DNA from: Alitta virens
Taxonomy: Eukaryota > Annelida > Polychaeta > Phyllodocida > Nereididae
NCBI GenBank assembly: GCA_932294295.1
Contig: OW028584.1
Location: 9,060,407-9,124,406 of the forward strand
Direction: 5' to 3'
DNA length: 64,000 nt
In this document: piece by piece, positions 43,411-55,071 of the stretch
Numbering within the stretch: position 1 is the first letter of the stretch
Layout of the letters: every line of letters starts with the position of its first letter
Notes under the pieces: generated by a model
Database searches by the model: none
Told to the model about the DNA's origin: nothing
The model's input: only the letters and a program-made list of their open reading frames with translations
Position numbers and translations under genes: made by a program

Positions 43411-43820
43411 CACTCGACGACTTGGACGGATTTTCCGTCGCTAATTTTAGGCGTAGTGAACACGACGGCTTGTTCAGGGCTAGTATGAGTAACTCGACGA
43501 GTAGTAGGAGTAACTCGACGGCTTCCAGGAGTAACTCACCGAGTTGTAGGAGTAACTCGCCGACTGCTACCAGCATCAGCGAAGGCAGGAAAAAGGGTTG
43601 TATTTAAAAGACTGCTGCTCCCCTAATATAAGTCCGATTGTAGTATAGTTCATACTGATTCCATACGTGTTTTCGGATTGAAAATAGACCAAATATTAAG
43701 CGAGATATTCGTTTGAGAAGGCAGTTGTCTGGCGGCAGCGGCTGCTGCTCCTTTAATATTAATCCGATTTGCGTCAAATAAATATTGAATTATAGTAGAG
43801 TTCACACTTATTTCACACAG

Positions 43821-43922
43821 ATTTTCAGATTGAAAATAGACTAAATATTAAGCGAGATATTTGTCTGAGAATGCAGTTCTCTGGCGGCAGCAAGGTGCTC
43901 TGTGTATGGTCATGACTTGAAT
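43821..43922 (+). repeat. 102-bp block repeated at 46420-46521
   Basis: ATTTTCAGATTGAAAATAGA through GGTCATGACTTGAAT; the two copies differ at two positions. The first is inside the TIR element and the second interrupts element D between protease and RT. Confidence 0.92.
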
Positions 43923-44994
43923 GGTGTGGTCAATATTTTTTACCATGATATATATACATTGTTTGGATGAGCTTTATTGCAATTAATTTCTACCCATTCT
44001 GCCAAATGGCCAATGGGAAGGACTTTTCCTTTGGTTTTGTAAAGTCAATTAACCTATATATGTAATAGCAATCTGCCTTGACCGTTATGTCAATTGCTAT
44101 TACCATTGTGAATAATACAAAGAATGGGGTAAGTCATGCTTTTTCATCATTGATCACAAGCATTAATTGAAATTCTGAATTTCAACTGATTCCTGTTTAT
44201 TATGCATATTAAAGAGGGAGATTGTTTTGATCATGGATGGAACATGCAATATCAATTTTAATTCCAGTTGGATTATTTTCAGAAACAACAACAAGAACGA
44301 ATTATTGATAATTTATATAAAATGAAATAAATATCTAAAATGATTACTCTAAACTAGAGTATATCTATCTATAGATAGTTGTCATAGCTCCATAGACATC
44401 TTTATCAAGTCGGAATTTTATTGGCAACAAGCCAACAAACATTGTTTTATTTTCGTTTTTTATTGATTACGAATCAATGAATTATTGATAGTAACATATT
44501 ATTAGGTGAAGATCTTATAACTATCTGTCTATCTACATATCTACATATCTATACTCTATGAGGTATTAGTAACTTTATTAACAAGAATATTCTTGTTTGT
44601 GCCTAGTATACTCCATTAATTTTCCCCACTTTAACTATTATATAAATTCTACACATTTCCCTGAATAATTCAGTCTTTATTTGACAAAAATCGGATATAT
44701 GTAGATAGACAGATAGTTTAGAGAGACAGATAGATTTATATGCTTATTATATAATATAGAATATCTAGCTTAATATTTGGTCTATATAAGTACATAAAAG
44801 ATAGCAAATTGAGACAGACCCGGCACGGACGTCTGCGAGAGCACCACTGTTTGCCTCCGCCAACCTAGCTACCTTCTCAGACGAATAACTCGCTTAATAT
44901 ATACAACCCCCCTCCCTGCCTATGCTGATACTGACGCTGGTAGCAGTCGGCGAGTTACTACTACAACTCGGCGGGTTACTCCTGGAAGCCGTCG

Positions 44995-45140
44995 AGTTAC
45001 TCCTACTACCTGTCGGCTTACTTCTAGTGACCCGTAGAACTCGCCGAGTGACCCGTAGAACCCGCCGAGTCACCCACTGAGTCACCCGTAGAACCCGTCG
45101 ATTCACCCGTAGAACCCGCCGATTCACCCGTAGAATCCTT
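44995..45140. repeat. Degenerate tandem repeats of ACCCGTAGAACCCGCCGA
   Basis: About six units of 15-21 bases with point changes in the right arm of the TIR element. Confidence 0.9.
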
Positions 45141-45849
45141 TTTGCCGCCAAAATCCGTCGCCATCCTGGTGAAAAAAGCTGTTGCATAACCATTATGTAA
45201 TACTACGGGTTCACTACGGCAAAACCGGCTATGTGAGAGGGGGGCTTAAGGAAGATGAACTACGAAAGCTACGACAGGAACTAGAGGACCTTAGATCCAA
45301 AACTACCTCATTCACTCCAAAAGTAGTCTCTTCTCCAACAACAAGCAAAGCCAGCTGAAGCTAATGCAGTTCAACATGCAGTTCAATATGATACACCGCT
45401 GACATATGTATTCTCAACCTCCGGGATTAACTTGGAGTATGGGCTACCCCAATGGAGGCATACCAGACCAACTTCATGGACAAGTTTGCCAGATGACCCC
45501 AAGCACGACAGGACCTAAACCAGCATTCTATGGACAAAATCAGCTAAGAGGGCCCTGCAAACTTGCCAGCGTCCAGTGATACAGATGCAGGAACTATGGA
45601 CATATCCAGTCATCTCCAGAATGTCCAATGTACCATATGCAGCAGCATAGAGGCCGTGGATGCGGATTGAGGTATGGATATACATCAGGCTTCAGGGAGA
45701 ATGCAGAACCCATCGAGAGCCAGAGAAACGGGACCTCTCCAAAGCAGTGAGCCATGCAGAGGAGAGAACTTTTTCAGGCTCCACAGATGGCAAATTAGGA
45801 AGCAACATTAACTCACCAGATTGATTTGAGGTTCAGCCACACTCAACCG

Positions 45850-46332
45850 AAGTGATGACAACAGAACTTCCTGTGGCATCCACACATCCTGAAAGCACTC
45901 CAGGATCAAACATTAAGGATCTGCTAGACAAACTAGTGGGAAGTGCTTGTATCATCACCTGTAAACTGGATGGAATCCCAGTTAGACTTTTAGCTTATAG
46001 CAGGAGCATGGTGACAACAGTCTCGGAGCAAGTTTCAACAAACATCTCAGGAACCGAGTGGAAGACACTAGAGATAGTTCACACTTTCTGAGGCCGTGAA
46101 TGGACTTCCCTGCCCTTACAGTGGTTATGTCATCTTGCCTATAGAAGTCATGGGACAAGTCATCAACAAAGGGGTCTTGGTGCAGAAGGATAGCCCTCTA
46201 GGATATGATGGACTGTTTGGAACTAACATCTTGGACGAACTCAAAGAATTTAGGGAGTGGAGACAAGGGATGATGGCTAGCGATTCACCTGAAGGGGAAA
46301 CTAACAGCGTACCAATGACTAGCAGGACCTAA
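45850..46332 (+). pseudogene. Element D aspartic protease, two frames
   Basis: The first ORF reads CKLDGIPVRLLAYSRSMVTT where the family has a catalytic DTG; here the Asp-Thr-Gly is replaced by AYSR. It stops at 46091. The second ORF reads PYSGYVILPIEVMGQVINKG and GLFGTNILDEL, the protease C-terminal half. A 1-2 base frame change separates them. Confidence 0.8.
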
Positions 46333-46419
46333 CAGGGTTAGAGTGCCAGCCCAGTCTATGGTAGACGTGGAGGCTACCGGGCCGGCATGCTAACCAAAAA
46401 AAAAAAAAAAAGTTATCTG

Positions 46420-46521
46420 ATTTTCAGATTGAAATTAGACTAAATATTAAGCGAGATATTTGTCTGAGAATGCAGTTCTCTGGCGGCGGCAAGGTGCTCT
46501 GTGTATGGTCATGACTTGAAT
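46420..46521 (+). repeat. 102-bp block, second copy
   Basis: Near-identical to 43821-43922. It is preceded by an A16-17 run (about 46396-46411), as if a polyadenylated or slipped end lies beside it, and separates the protease part of element D from the pre-RT spacer. Confidence 0.9.
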
Positions 46522-46609
46522 ATTATTTATTAAAGTTAAGCAAGGACTCAGTGCTTGAGGAACCTTTGGATCATCCAGTTTGTGGTAGTGCAGCTGTAGA
46601 ATCTATGCT

Positions 46610-47017
46610 CTTTTTCAGCCAGGGAATGGAGAATACATTGTGCGAGTGGCCAATGTCAGAAAGTTAGACATCTGGCTGAGACCCCGCATGATGATTGGAA
46701 GAGCTCAGAGGGTAGAATACACACTTGACCGAGTAGTGGACTTCACGGAGACTGAGGGGGAACTTGTGATTGGGGAGATATCACACATCACATTGGAACC
46801 CAAACCACTTGAACAGCCATCAGATGGGAGACCAGTAAAGGGGGATGAGGAATTGTTGGCCAACGTTGACTGCAAGTCAAGCCTAGACCCGCCAGTGTAC
46901 AGCAAATTGAAGTCTCTACTGAATGAGTTCAAAGATGTCTTTGCCGGTGATGAAGAAAAAATAGGTTGTACTAAAACTACACAGCACCGGATACATTTAG
47001 AAGATGAAAAACATTGA
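46610..47017 (+). pseudogene. Element D spacer between protease and RT
   Basis: Reads VANVRKLDIWLRPRMMIGRA, then LLNEFKDVFAGDEEKIGCTK and HRIHLED, the segment directly before the RT domain in many gypsy elements. It ends at 47017; no RT follows, so the element is truncated here. Confidence 0.78.
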
Positions 47018-49280
47018 AATATTTACCTCACTATTAAGACCAAAATAAATATAAATGTATTGGTCATAAAACATTATTGTGTTTTTGCTGCTATTAAGAA
47101 AACCTCATCAAAATTAAGACTGAAAAATATTTCACTGGAGTGGTCTAAATATCGGCTTTCCTATAATAGGAAAACCGGACAACCCACTAATCTGTTCTGA
47201 CAGATCAGACGAGGTGGGTAAGTATCACCCTATCAGCAGCCACTTAGTCTGATCAGTCAAAACAGATCAGTGGCTCGTTTTGTTTTCCTTTTATTCCCAA
47301 TAAATTCTGGCCGTAAGGAACTTTAAAATTTAAATTTGAAAATCGGATGGGAAATGACGCTGTTATTGAATAAAATGAGTGACAATCCCACCAGCATCAT
47401 GAACATCTCGAATCGTGATATATTCTGATTCAATTGTTGTCAGATTTTCAAAATCTAAACTTTGTTTGCAGATAAAGCCATTTACTATTAGAACATAAGG
47501 TTGATAGTAATCTGTCGGACCAACTGTAGTCACACCAGCATTTTCCAGCAGATTTTCCATAAAATATGGTCACTCTAGACAGCTGTTGTGATGCATTGGT
47601 TGTAGCTATAACTGGCTAAAACCAGCTGATTCTGTCTACTCCTAGCTAATAGTCAGCCTACACCTACCACCGAAAGAAATATAAACCTTGGTAAATAGAG
47701 AGAAAGAAATTTATCTAATATATTATGAAAATGTATGTGCAATAGGCATGTATCTTTTCAGCAAAAAATGACAAATTGCGTAACTCTTAACTTATGGCGC
47801 TGCATGATCTGGCTTTGAGTAGCTGGCTATGGCAACATCATCCGGCATAAGTGGTCTAACTGTCCGGGAACTAGCTGTAGCCAGGAGGCATCTGCTATAA
47901 TTTTAGAGTCTGCTTAATTAAAAAAAAAAAAAGGGTAGCTTCCTTTTTTAGGCATATACGAACGTCATTCCATTTGATAGGAGATGCAGATCACCCGACC
48001 CGTATCACCCGTCACTATTTCAAGTGATATGACTGCAATAGAGGATTAAATAATTCTCCCTGTTCGCCATTTATCAGTCTGTGTGGCTTTCTTTGTTTTA
48101 TCAAGATATAGAGAATGAAGCGACATTAAAATGTACAAGAAATACTGCAGCTTGGAGACACTTTGCTTCAGCCAATCGTAATCTATGGTCCCAACAATAG
48201 GAGTGCAGCATTCTGCTGTAGCCACCTAGTGGAATTATCTAGAAGCTTCCGCTGGAAAATCCACTGTCAGACGTTTTTGTCATTACTGTGCTGTCACCTA
48301 GCCCAGCTACCTAATTAGGGATTTCTTCGCTAGTTTACCAAGTTAAACAAAACGATTGGTTAAGCTATGTAGCCTAAAGGCTCAGTATGGACTTAAGAAA
48401 TCTTCTTCTAAATATACAAGAGAAAAGGATTCATATTTTTTAGTTAAGGCAATTTTTCTGAACAAAAATAGCATTAACTCAGCACAAGAACAAGAATTTT
48501 GTAACTCAGCACATGAACATTCTTTAATTTCATTGTTAGACCTTTAATGCCATAAGCCAGACTATAAGAGAAATGATTAATTTACTTTAGATGAGTACAT
48601 GAGCAAAACATGTACATAATTAGGTCGCTAGGCTGTGAGGTGAAGACACACGGTGTCATAGTTCGGCAGGACCGCCTATCAGTGAGGTATTTAAAAACCT
48701 GACATTTAAAATATATACACAAGATTTTGCAGACTTATCTGTTAAAAGGCATTTGTAGGAAAATGGTCTTAAAAAGTTGGAGGATACTACATTTTGTCCC
48801 CTCTGGAATGGGAACAGAATTTTTCACAACCTTATTGATTTCATCTTTTTACAAAAATGAAGTTATGCACGACCTTAGTTAATAGGTGAACCATTGAAAG
48901 AATGTTTACCAACATTTCCATAAAACGCTGATTATAACAGTTTAGAAACCACTTTTCTTTGGCAAAAGCATGTTGGTAGTGTGTTACAAACCAGCATGGC
49001 ATGACACCATCTTTTCAGAAAAGCTGTGTCATCTGTTATTGTGTGAAGATGCAGTCTCCATATTTCTGCTTTTGGTGTTATTTTATTCAGGCTTTCACGT
49101 GATACTTGTAGGATGAGGGTAATGTTATGGTCCATTGAACACATTGTGATAGACAAGAACTCAGAGACACAAGAAGTGGTCAGATTTGGGTGACCTTCTG
49201 TTTGTGGATACCCGTGCAATTCAGGATCAAGGTCTCTTTCAAAAAACACATCATTGCCAAATGTTAAGTCGCCTCATTTA
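47018..49280. other. Non-coding interval
   Basis: Contains the source of patchwork block a (47415-47488) and local inverted words (CAGATCAGAC / GTCTGATCAG) near 47200-47270. The minus ORF at 47363-47560 (NLTTIESEYITIRDV) lies over block a and may be a scrap of a mobile element. The rest is AT-rich without features. Confidence 0.55.
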
Positions 49281-49665
49281 ATCTCTATCGCATTGCTTCA
49301 ATTAGGAGATATCTTTCACTTGAGAATGCGAAGCATCTATGGTGGTGTCATCTACCTTGCTCTTAAAGCTACAGCTGATCCAGAATTGCACTGCCAAAAT
49401 TGTCCTTGGTCTAAGTCGGTTTCATAGAGCCACCCGAGCACTGCTTGATTTCCACTGGCTTCCTTGGTTTACCGGATAGAATTAAAATTATCCTATTGGT
49501 TTTTAGGTGCATTCATGGAATGGCTCCACAGTATCAAGACTCTCGCAGGTGCAACCACAGCCTACTGGCAGTCATACCAGCAACATCATGCAAAACTTAT
49601 GCTGATAGATGGAATGACAATTTCCCAATTTCGGAAGACTTTCAAAAGCTTTAAGGTGTTTCTTG
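49280..49665 (+). pseudogene. CR1/L2-like LINE reverse transcriptase fragment
   Basis: Across two frames it reads FNLYRIASIRRYLSLENAKH, then IQNCTAKIVLGLSRFHRATR, ALLDFHWLPW and CIHGMAPQY, the conserved tail region of CR1/L2-clade RT. Frameshifts separate the pieces. There is no 5' part. Confidence 0.8.
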
Positions 49666-51223
49666 TGATAATTTTTATATTTATCTAAGTAATTTTCTCT
49701 TGTTTTTAATTCACGTTTTATTCTTTTTTGAATTATTTTAAGCTTCACATCTTTTTTCATCTTTTTTTACACAAATATCGATTTTATATTTCAATTGTTA
49801 AGTGCCATCGAGTGTATTTCTATAGATATAAATAGATACACACTACATAAATTTGAATAAACCAAGCTAAAATGAACTAAACATTGTTTATATTCTTGAA
49901 TTTGTTTTTGAATTATTGCACATTTTTTAACTATGATATTTATAATGCAAAATTACAATGCATTTATTTAAAACATTTATACACCCGTTCTTTAGCATAT
50001 TACCATCTACCTGAACCAGTTATCGTGAAGATCTTGCGGTACATGGCAGAAATAAAAGATGAACAACAGAACTATAGTTAAGAAAAGAGATTTGCAGTTT
50101 ATTAAGTCAAAAGTTAACACGGATGCATACAAATAACTATTGGAAATAAATAAGTAAGTAGATATATATTGCAATTGATTTTTTGATAATATTTACAATT
50201 CCTTGCATCTGGAAAGGAATCCTGTGGAACATATGACAATTGCGATTAACAAAAATGGAAATTTGGTATCTAAACCAACACAAAACTAATTGAAAAATGA
50301 AATAGGAATTGTGTTTTGGTATATTGTAAAGGTTTGGCTGTTAAAGAGGCTTTACTACACTTTGTTCACGCACAGGTTAATTAAATTTCTGTTGAATTGG
50401 TTAGGTAGGTCGTCTTAAAATAATCCATTGGCTATCAACAGATAAGACCTGGGTAGATGTAAAGAGCCTAATTATTAAACTTATGCAAGTTGCCTTCCTG
50501 ACATATGTGAGTGCTCTCCGCCAATTACACTAACTGTATTGTTTACCTATTGAAAAGCTGTGTGAACATAGGCTAGCATGACTCATGTTCCCATCTGTTC
50601 CCAGATTCAGTGAACCATATCCCTATGTCCACTGCAATGGCATTCACAATGTTGACCAGCTTGCAATTATTGCATTGGATCATGAGTCATCATGGGCATT
50701 TTGATATGAACAACTAGCAATGGAGGTAAGAACCTGACGTGCCTATAGAATTAAGTTTATACATGACATACCTAGTCAATTCAACTGAAACAGAATTAAT
50801 TTGTATGAAATAGCAGTGTCTTTCATTTTTACAATGCTTTAGTATATTAAGTAATTTTCAGAGCGTTTTTCTTACACGAAGCACAATAAGATCAACCACT
50901 ACAAGGCTGTCTTCGATTTCTGTTGGTAGCCAATTATACTGCACCGATACTCATGAAATTTATAATCTTCATTGCATTATATAAGTATAATTGGGATCAC
51001 TGCATTTTTACATCTTTAAAATACTGAAGTTACACTGCAGTACACAGAATGACAAGAATAATGTTGCAAAATAACAGTGAAAATAAATAAATATCCCAAA
51101 CGTGAACATCCATCATTTACATAATTGTATGATTTACCAGTAGTTTTCTATCCTGGATCTTCTAATACGAAAAGGATCTTATCTTTTTTTAGTTCTTAAT
51201 ACTTTTGTGTTGTCTCTTGCGCA
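49666..51223. other. AT-rich non-coding interval
   Basis: Nothing recognised. Confidence 0.6.
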
Positions 51224-51365
51224 GCAGATTTCATGGACATGGAAACAGAACTCCAGTGGATCTCATATGGATACAGGAAATCATTGGCTAAGGGACTGCA
51301 TTAGCCCATGGGAGTTCTGGAGTCCTCTGGAGTTTAGTTTCAACGTCTATGAAATCTGCTGAAAC
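51224..51365. repeat. Imperfect palindrome, MITE-like
   Basis: CAGCAGATTTCATGGACATG at the left is mirrored by GTCTATGAAATCTGCTGAAAC at the right; arms are about 40 bases with about 60 bases between. It lies downstream of the Ly6 gene. Confidence 0.8.
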
Positions 51366-51747
51366 AGTTATTTTGCTATGATTATTTGTGTTGGTTTTGT
51401 GTCTGATACATTTATTACTGAGCTGCAGTTCTCATTCTGGTGATCGAGTATTTTTCGAGATGCTGATAAAATGTCTTCTTCAACATAAAACAATTTGAGT
51501 TTCCAACCTTAGACGACCACATGCATGTATTTTACAAAAGCTAGTAGCACTGTTGTCAGTAACTTCGAATGAGAGAAGAAGGTTATTTATGACATCTGTA
51601 ATTCCCCATTAACAACATTAAACAAACAGCTTATCTTACTGTCAGGAAGACCCATGCATTATCAGTTATCAGTCAGCTCCAGAATATTCTATTTCAACGT
51701 TTACATACCCATTGAATTAATCGACAATACTAAAACCCACCTGCTCT

Positions 51748-52328
51748 CTAAAATATGATTAAACATAATGCAACAAGAATGATTAAAGGAACTTGAAGGC
51801 TTTGACGGATGGTTGGGCCACCACCATTTGCTGCTCCCTGTCCTTCATATTCACTAGGATCATAATCCGGAGGCTGACCACCTCGACGACCATTCCCTTT
51901 TCCTTTTGGTGGTTCCAATTCCTTTACTGGAGTTGTCTGCGGTTCCATAGGAGGTTTCATTGGAACTTCGGTGTCATTCTTAAGAGGTGGCGGAAAGCGG
52001 TTACCATAATCTGGCCCATTCGGTTTCATAGCATCATAGTCCGCAGCATACGATTCCGGCAAGTCATCATTCTTTTGATTTTTGGGAATTACTTCGATTT
52101 CATTGTCCTCATAAGAGACATCTAAGTCCTTTGCTTGGGAAGGCTGTCGCTTAAATTCAGTTGGCTTGGGAACATCTTTGTTACACAAGTCATCCGTACA
52201 AGAAGAATAACATGTGATTCCCAGTACATCCGGGTCAGTTTGACATGCATTCCCTCTTCCTAAATTCTCACATTCTCTGGCGATGCTGTCCAGTTCAAAG
52301 TCCATGTGGGTTAATGGTCTGGCTGTGC
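51748..52328 (-). CDS. Ly6/uPAR exon 3 (finger 3, stalk, anchor)
   Basis: 581 nt after acceptor TTATTTCCAG. Encodes the last five Cys with DLCN, the Pro/Asp-rich stalk and the GPI signal, ending at a stop. No obvious AATAAA was seen immediately downstream. Confidence 0.87.
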
Positions 52329-54852
52329 CTGGAAATAACGGCAGAACCAATTGTACATGTCAATCTAAAGCTAATAGAAAACTAGTAGGCCTTTTGGCAT
52401 AAATAGTTAAAATTATTAGTGTTACAAAAATGACAGTACTGGAGGTATTGTAATGAAATGTTTCTTGTTGACGTGATGTTGCATTCTTTTTCAAAAACAT
52501 TTTCCTTACATGATTATTAAGGTAACCCACAAGACAAACATACCCTTGATGTTTCAAACACGTCGTTTTGGTGTGCAAAATGTTTCCACGTTTTTAGGTG
52601 GATAATGGGAGATAATTATGTAAAGATGTTTAGAACGTTTGATGGTAGCAGTGGTTTTATCTGTGATACATACTCGTTAACTTCTTCTCCTTAGACATAG
52701 TGAGCAAGTACTTCTTGGGCTTGTATCTCACGATGACTGTGCAGTACTTCATGGAGCAGTTGACTTTGCCTGGGCCCATCGTCACATACTGAGGGTAGAG
52801 CTCACAGTCTCTGTCTGGGAACTTCCCTGAACACACGTAACATCTCTTCTGTGACCAGACTGTGCCTGAAATAAAGAACAAGATGTAATAAAAGACATGC
52901 AACTAGCCATGTCATCATATAAACATGTCAGTGGGACCCCACCTTTACCCTTGGACCTTGGTGCAAATTTACTAGTCTAGTCTTAAAAATCGCATTATAT
53001 ATTCTGATTTCTAAACATAGAGCCTCGCTCCCTAATTGTTCTGTTGTGGCCTTTAGTTAGCCATTTAGTCCTCACTGCTACTATCCACTTGTCCACTCAG
53101 CAGAGAGTGGTACCTGACTTCACAGATACAGGAAAGTTTCAGAATAAGTACAAAGCCATAGCGCAAGTTAAGGTGTGTGTATTTGGCTGTATACTCCCAA
53201 AGAAGCTGTCAGTGTAAGACCAGGGAGACAACACTTGAATATACTATAAATTCAATTTCAACCTCAGGGTTGCAATAAAGGCCACGTGCCATGAATACAT
53301 TTAGTATGGAGAGACTATAACCTTGGTATATTACTGTCGAGCCAATTCAGAATGGCCAGGATGCCCCCTCCCCTCTCCCAGCTAGATTGCACTAACCTGA
53401 GACAATAATAAATTTGGGAAAAGTTATCTAACTAGACGAAATGACTATTCAACCTTTGGAGAAGCAATTAATATAAATAGGGAGCTGTTAATACATAAGA
53501 ACGATTTTTGATCACTTTTAGTCAATAGATGAGCATTAGACCATTGATGGTCTGGTTGTCCTTATAGAGATATAAATAAACCAATAATGGATTGGTTAAT
53601 TTGATTATTTTGTTGTTAATGCCATTATCATTTGGAACCATACTCGTCTTAATTAAGAGGTTACGTTCGTCTTCAGTCTACTCTGACCAGACTGATTTCA
53701 CCAGAAAGAAAGCATCTGTTGCAGATAATTAGATGATGGTCCATTTGTGTGTACTGTGTATTCATAATTGGACAACTAATTAATTGGTCAGGCCCTCGGG
53801 GTGTATTTGTAAGCTGTTATCCATCACCTTTTTGTCTAAGGAGTAGTACATGCAAAATTGTCAGTGTTAAGTTGAATTATTTTAGACTGCAGTGGACTTA
53901 ATACCGTAAAGTGTTTCACTGTGTTTGTGTTGATTGGTCTCTGATCAATTGGCCTTGACTACTAGACTACCTGGTTGCATAGAACTCGGGACAGTCACTA
54001 AACAGTCAACTACTGAACCACTGAGCCACACACCTGATGTCACAAACGACTGTGGCAGCTGGGTGGCCCATTGGTTAAAACATGCACATCGGCCAACACC
54101 ACTGAGGGACCGGGTTCAGTTCTTGGTCAAATCAGCCTTTATGATCGGCAGCTGACCAATAAAGAATGTGCAGCAATACCTATACTTAGATCTATCGCAA
54201 TAACTACCTAAAACTAACAAACTGAACAAAACTGCGCTGAGTTAGTGCACTACAGCTAAATTATAACGTTATCACTGATGTCAGTGATGACGCAAAGGTG
54301 TGACAAACATTTTGTGAAAGATAAGTAAAGCCAATTCTCTAAGATAGTGAGATAGTGAATCAAGTTCTTTTGCCTAATTCCCTCTTAGTCCCTGCTCTGT
54401 TCCTCCCGAAAGTAACCTGAGTTCCTAAAGTTAGTTCCTCCTCAGTTCCCTCATGGCAATTAAGTCCCCCCCCCCCCCCCGCCCCGTCTCAAGAAAATCA
54501 AAAGAAACTAAAAAATCAAGAAGTGTATTAAATACACGTGTGAGAGGGGCAATTTTGAATAAATATGACCCAGTTTTAGTGCCGATCATTACACCTCATT
54601 TCTAATGACCTTCTACGCATGCATAATCTAATGAAATGAGGTTAAATGTCTGCTTTATTCTGGGTGTTGAATCCCAGTACCTATAAGTTCCAGGAACTGT
54701 AGCTCTTTCTTGCAGTCAATAATTAAAAAAGGAAGATTTAAAAAAGAGAGAGAGAGAGAGAAGAAGAATTATATACCAAACCAAAAAAGAAAAGAAAAGA
54801 TCTTACCGATTAAAGCAGCGATGAGGAAGTTTAATATCACAACGGTATCCAT
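51748..54852 (-). CDS. GPI-anchored Ly6/uPAR (three-finger) protein, three exons
   Basis: Predicted surface protein of 272 residues from exons 54807-54852, 52674-52865 and 51748-52328; splice phases agree and the total is a whole number of codons. Signal peptide MDTVVILNFLIAALIGTVW; then one three-finger domain with ten Cys, opening RCYVCSG and closing CYSSCTDDLCN, the hallmark Ly6/uPAR ending. A long stalk rich in Pro, Asp, Glu and Lys follows (PPEPK-type, about 140 residues), then GGGPTI and a C-terminal hydrophobic segment VPLIILVALCLIIF without a cytoplasmic tail, as in GPI attachment signals. Ligand unknown. In structure this is the Ly6 fold of cell-surface proteins rather than a secreted toxin. 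The stalk is long for the family. Confidence 0.88.
52674..52865 (-). CDS. Ly6/uPAR exon 2 (fingers 1-2)
   Basis: 192 nt between acceptor CTTTATTTCAG and donor AACGA/GTATGT. Encodes five Cys (CYVC, DC, NC, YC). An alternative Met in the preceding intron gives a longer ORF but would miss the better signal-peptide exon. Confidence 0.87.
52866..54806. other. Ly6 intron 1 contents
   Basis: AT-rich; contains the tRNA-like SINE head at 54053, a C13-14 run near 54467-54480 and a (GA)n run near 54748. No other feature. Confidence 0.7.
54053..54165 (+). mobile_element. tRNA-derived SINE head
   Basis: Box A TGGCCCATTGG (54064-54074) and box B-like GGTTCAGTTCT (54113-54123) at tRNA spacing, followed by non-tRNA sequence. 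The body differs from the SINE at 38636. Confidence 0.6.
54807..54852 (-). CDS. Ly6/uPAR exon 1 (signal peptide)
   Basis: 46 nt starting MDTVVILNFLIAALI; donor ATCG/GTAAGA. Encodes most of the signal peptide, the usual exon split of Ly6 genes. Confidence 0.85.
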
Positions 54853-55063
54853 GGCAACTAAATCCCAAACAGTTAAACAATAGAACAATTGAACGTCCTA
54901 GAAGAAGAGGTTCCTTTGAAGTCGTGGAGTGGAAAAGTGAGGTGATCGTTGGCCGAACGGGTGTGTCGTTTAGACCATCTGTTACCATGACAACACAATG
55001 GAATGCGTCACACATGGCACTCTCCTCTCACGTGCCTGCCTTGTCTACGTCCTAAGCACGTCC

Positions 55064-55071
55064 TGACGTCA
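55064..55071. promoter_or_regulatory. Full CRE palindrome upstream of the Ly6 gene
   Basis: TGACGTCA, about 210 bases 5' of the Ly6 start codon on its strand and close to a CpG-bearing patch (ACGTCCTAAGCACGTCCTGACG). It fits a CREB/ATF site in a proximal promoter. Motif match only. Confidence 0.45.

Larger units (their letters stand above)
43083..45246. mobile_element. 2.16-kb TIR element inserted in element D gag (Harbinger-like TSD)
   Basis: 37-bp perfect terminal inverted repeats, AGCCCCCCTCTCACATAGCC at the left (43083-43119) and its mirror at 45210-45246; the similarity decays slowly inward for another 30 bases. TAA flanks both ends (43080-43082, 45247-45249); a 3-bp TWA duplication is typical of PIF/Harbinger. 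Both arms are GC-rich, with CGTCGAGT-type words on the left and ACCCGTAGAACCCGCCGA-type repeats on the right; the centre is AT-rich. No transposase is encoded, so it is non-autonomous. Confidence 0.9.
43015..45345 (+). pseudogene. Element D gag N-terminus, interrupted by a TIR element
   Basis: Begins at the ATG at 43015 with MEDQLKALREELEDLKKG, a coiled coil. The frame continues on the far side of the insertion with ELRKLRQELEDLRSKT. The two halves are in register once the insertion and one TAA copy are ignored, so gag was open when the element landed. A degraded zinc knuckle (CRNYGHISSH) lies further on at 45580-45620. In the family gag forms the particle. Confidence 0.82.
42330..47014 (+). 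mobile_element. Element D: LTR retrotransposon fragment (gag-protease)
   Basis: The end of a 5' LTR (AATAAA at 42364, terminal CA at 42403), a tRNA-Leu type primer binding site, a leader with CCTGCAGTGAC words, then gag, protease and the spacer before RT. RT, RNase H, integrase and a 3' LTR are absent. It is split by a TIR element (43083-45246) and again by a duplicated block near 46420-46521. The 5' LTR start is unresolved. Confidence 0.8.

Noticed and set aside
51748..54852. Three-finger toxin
   Set aside because: The LCN-type Ly6 ending, long stalk and C-terminal GPI-type hydrophobic segment point to a membrane-anchored Ly6/uPAR protein.
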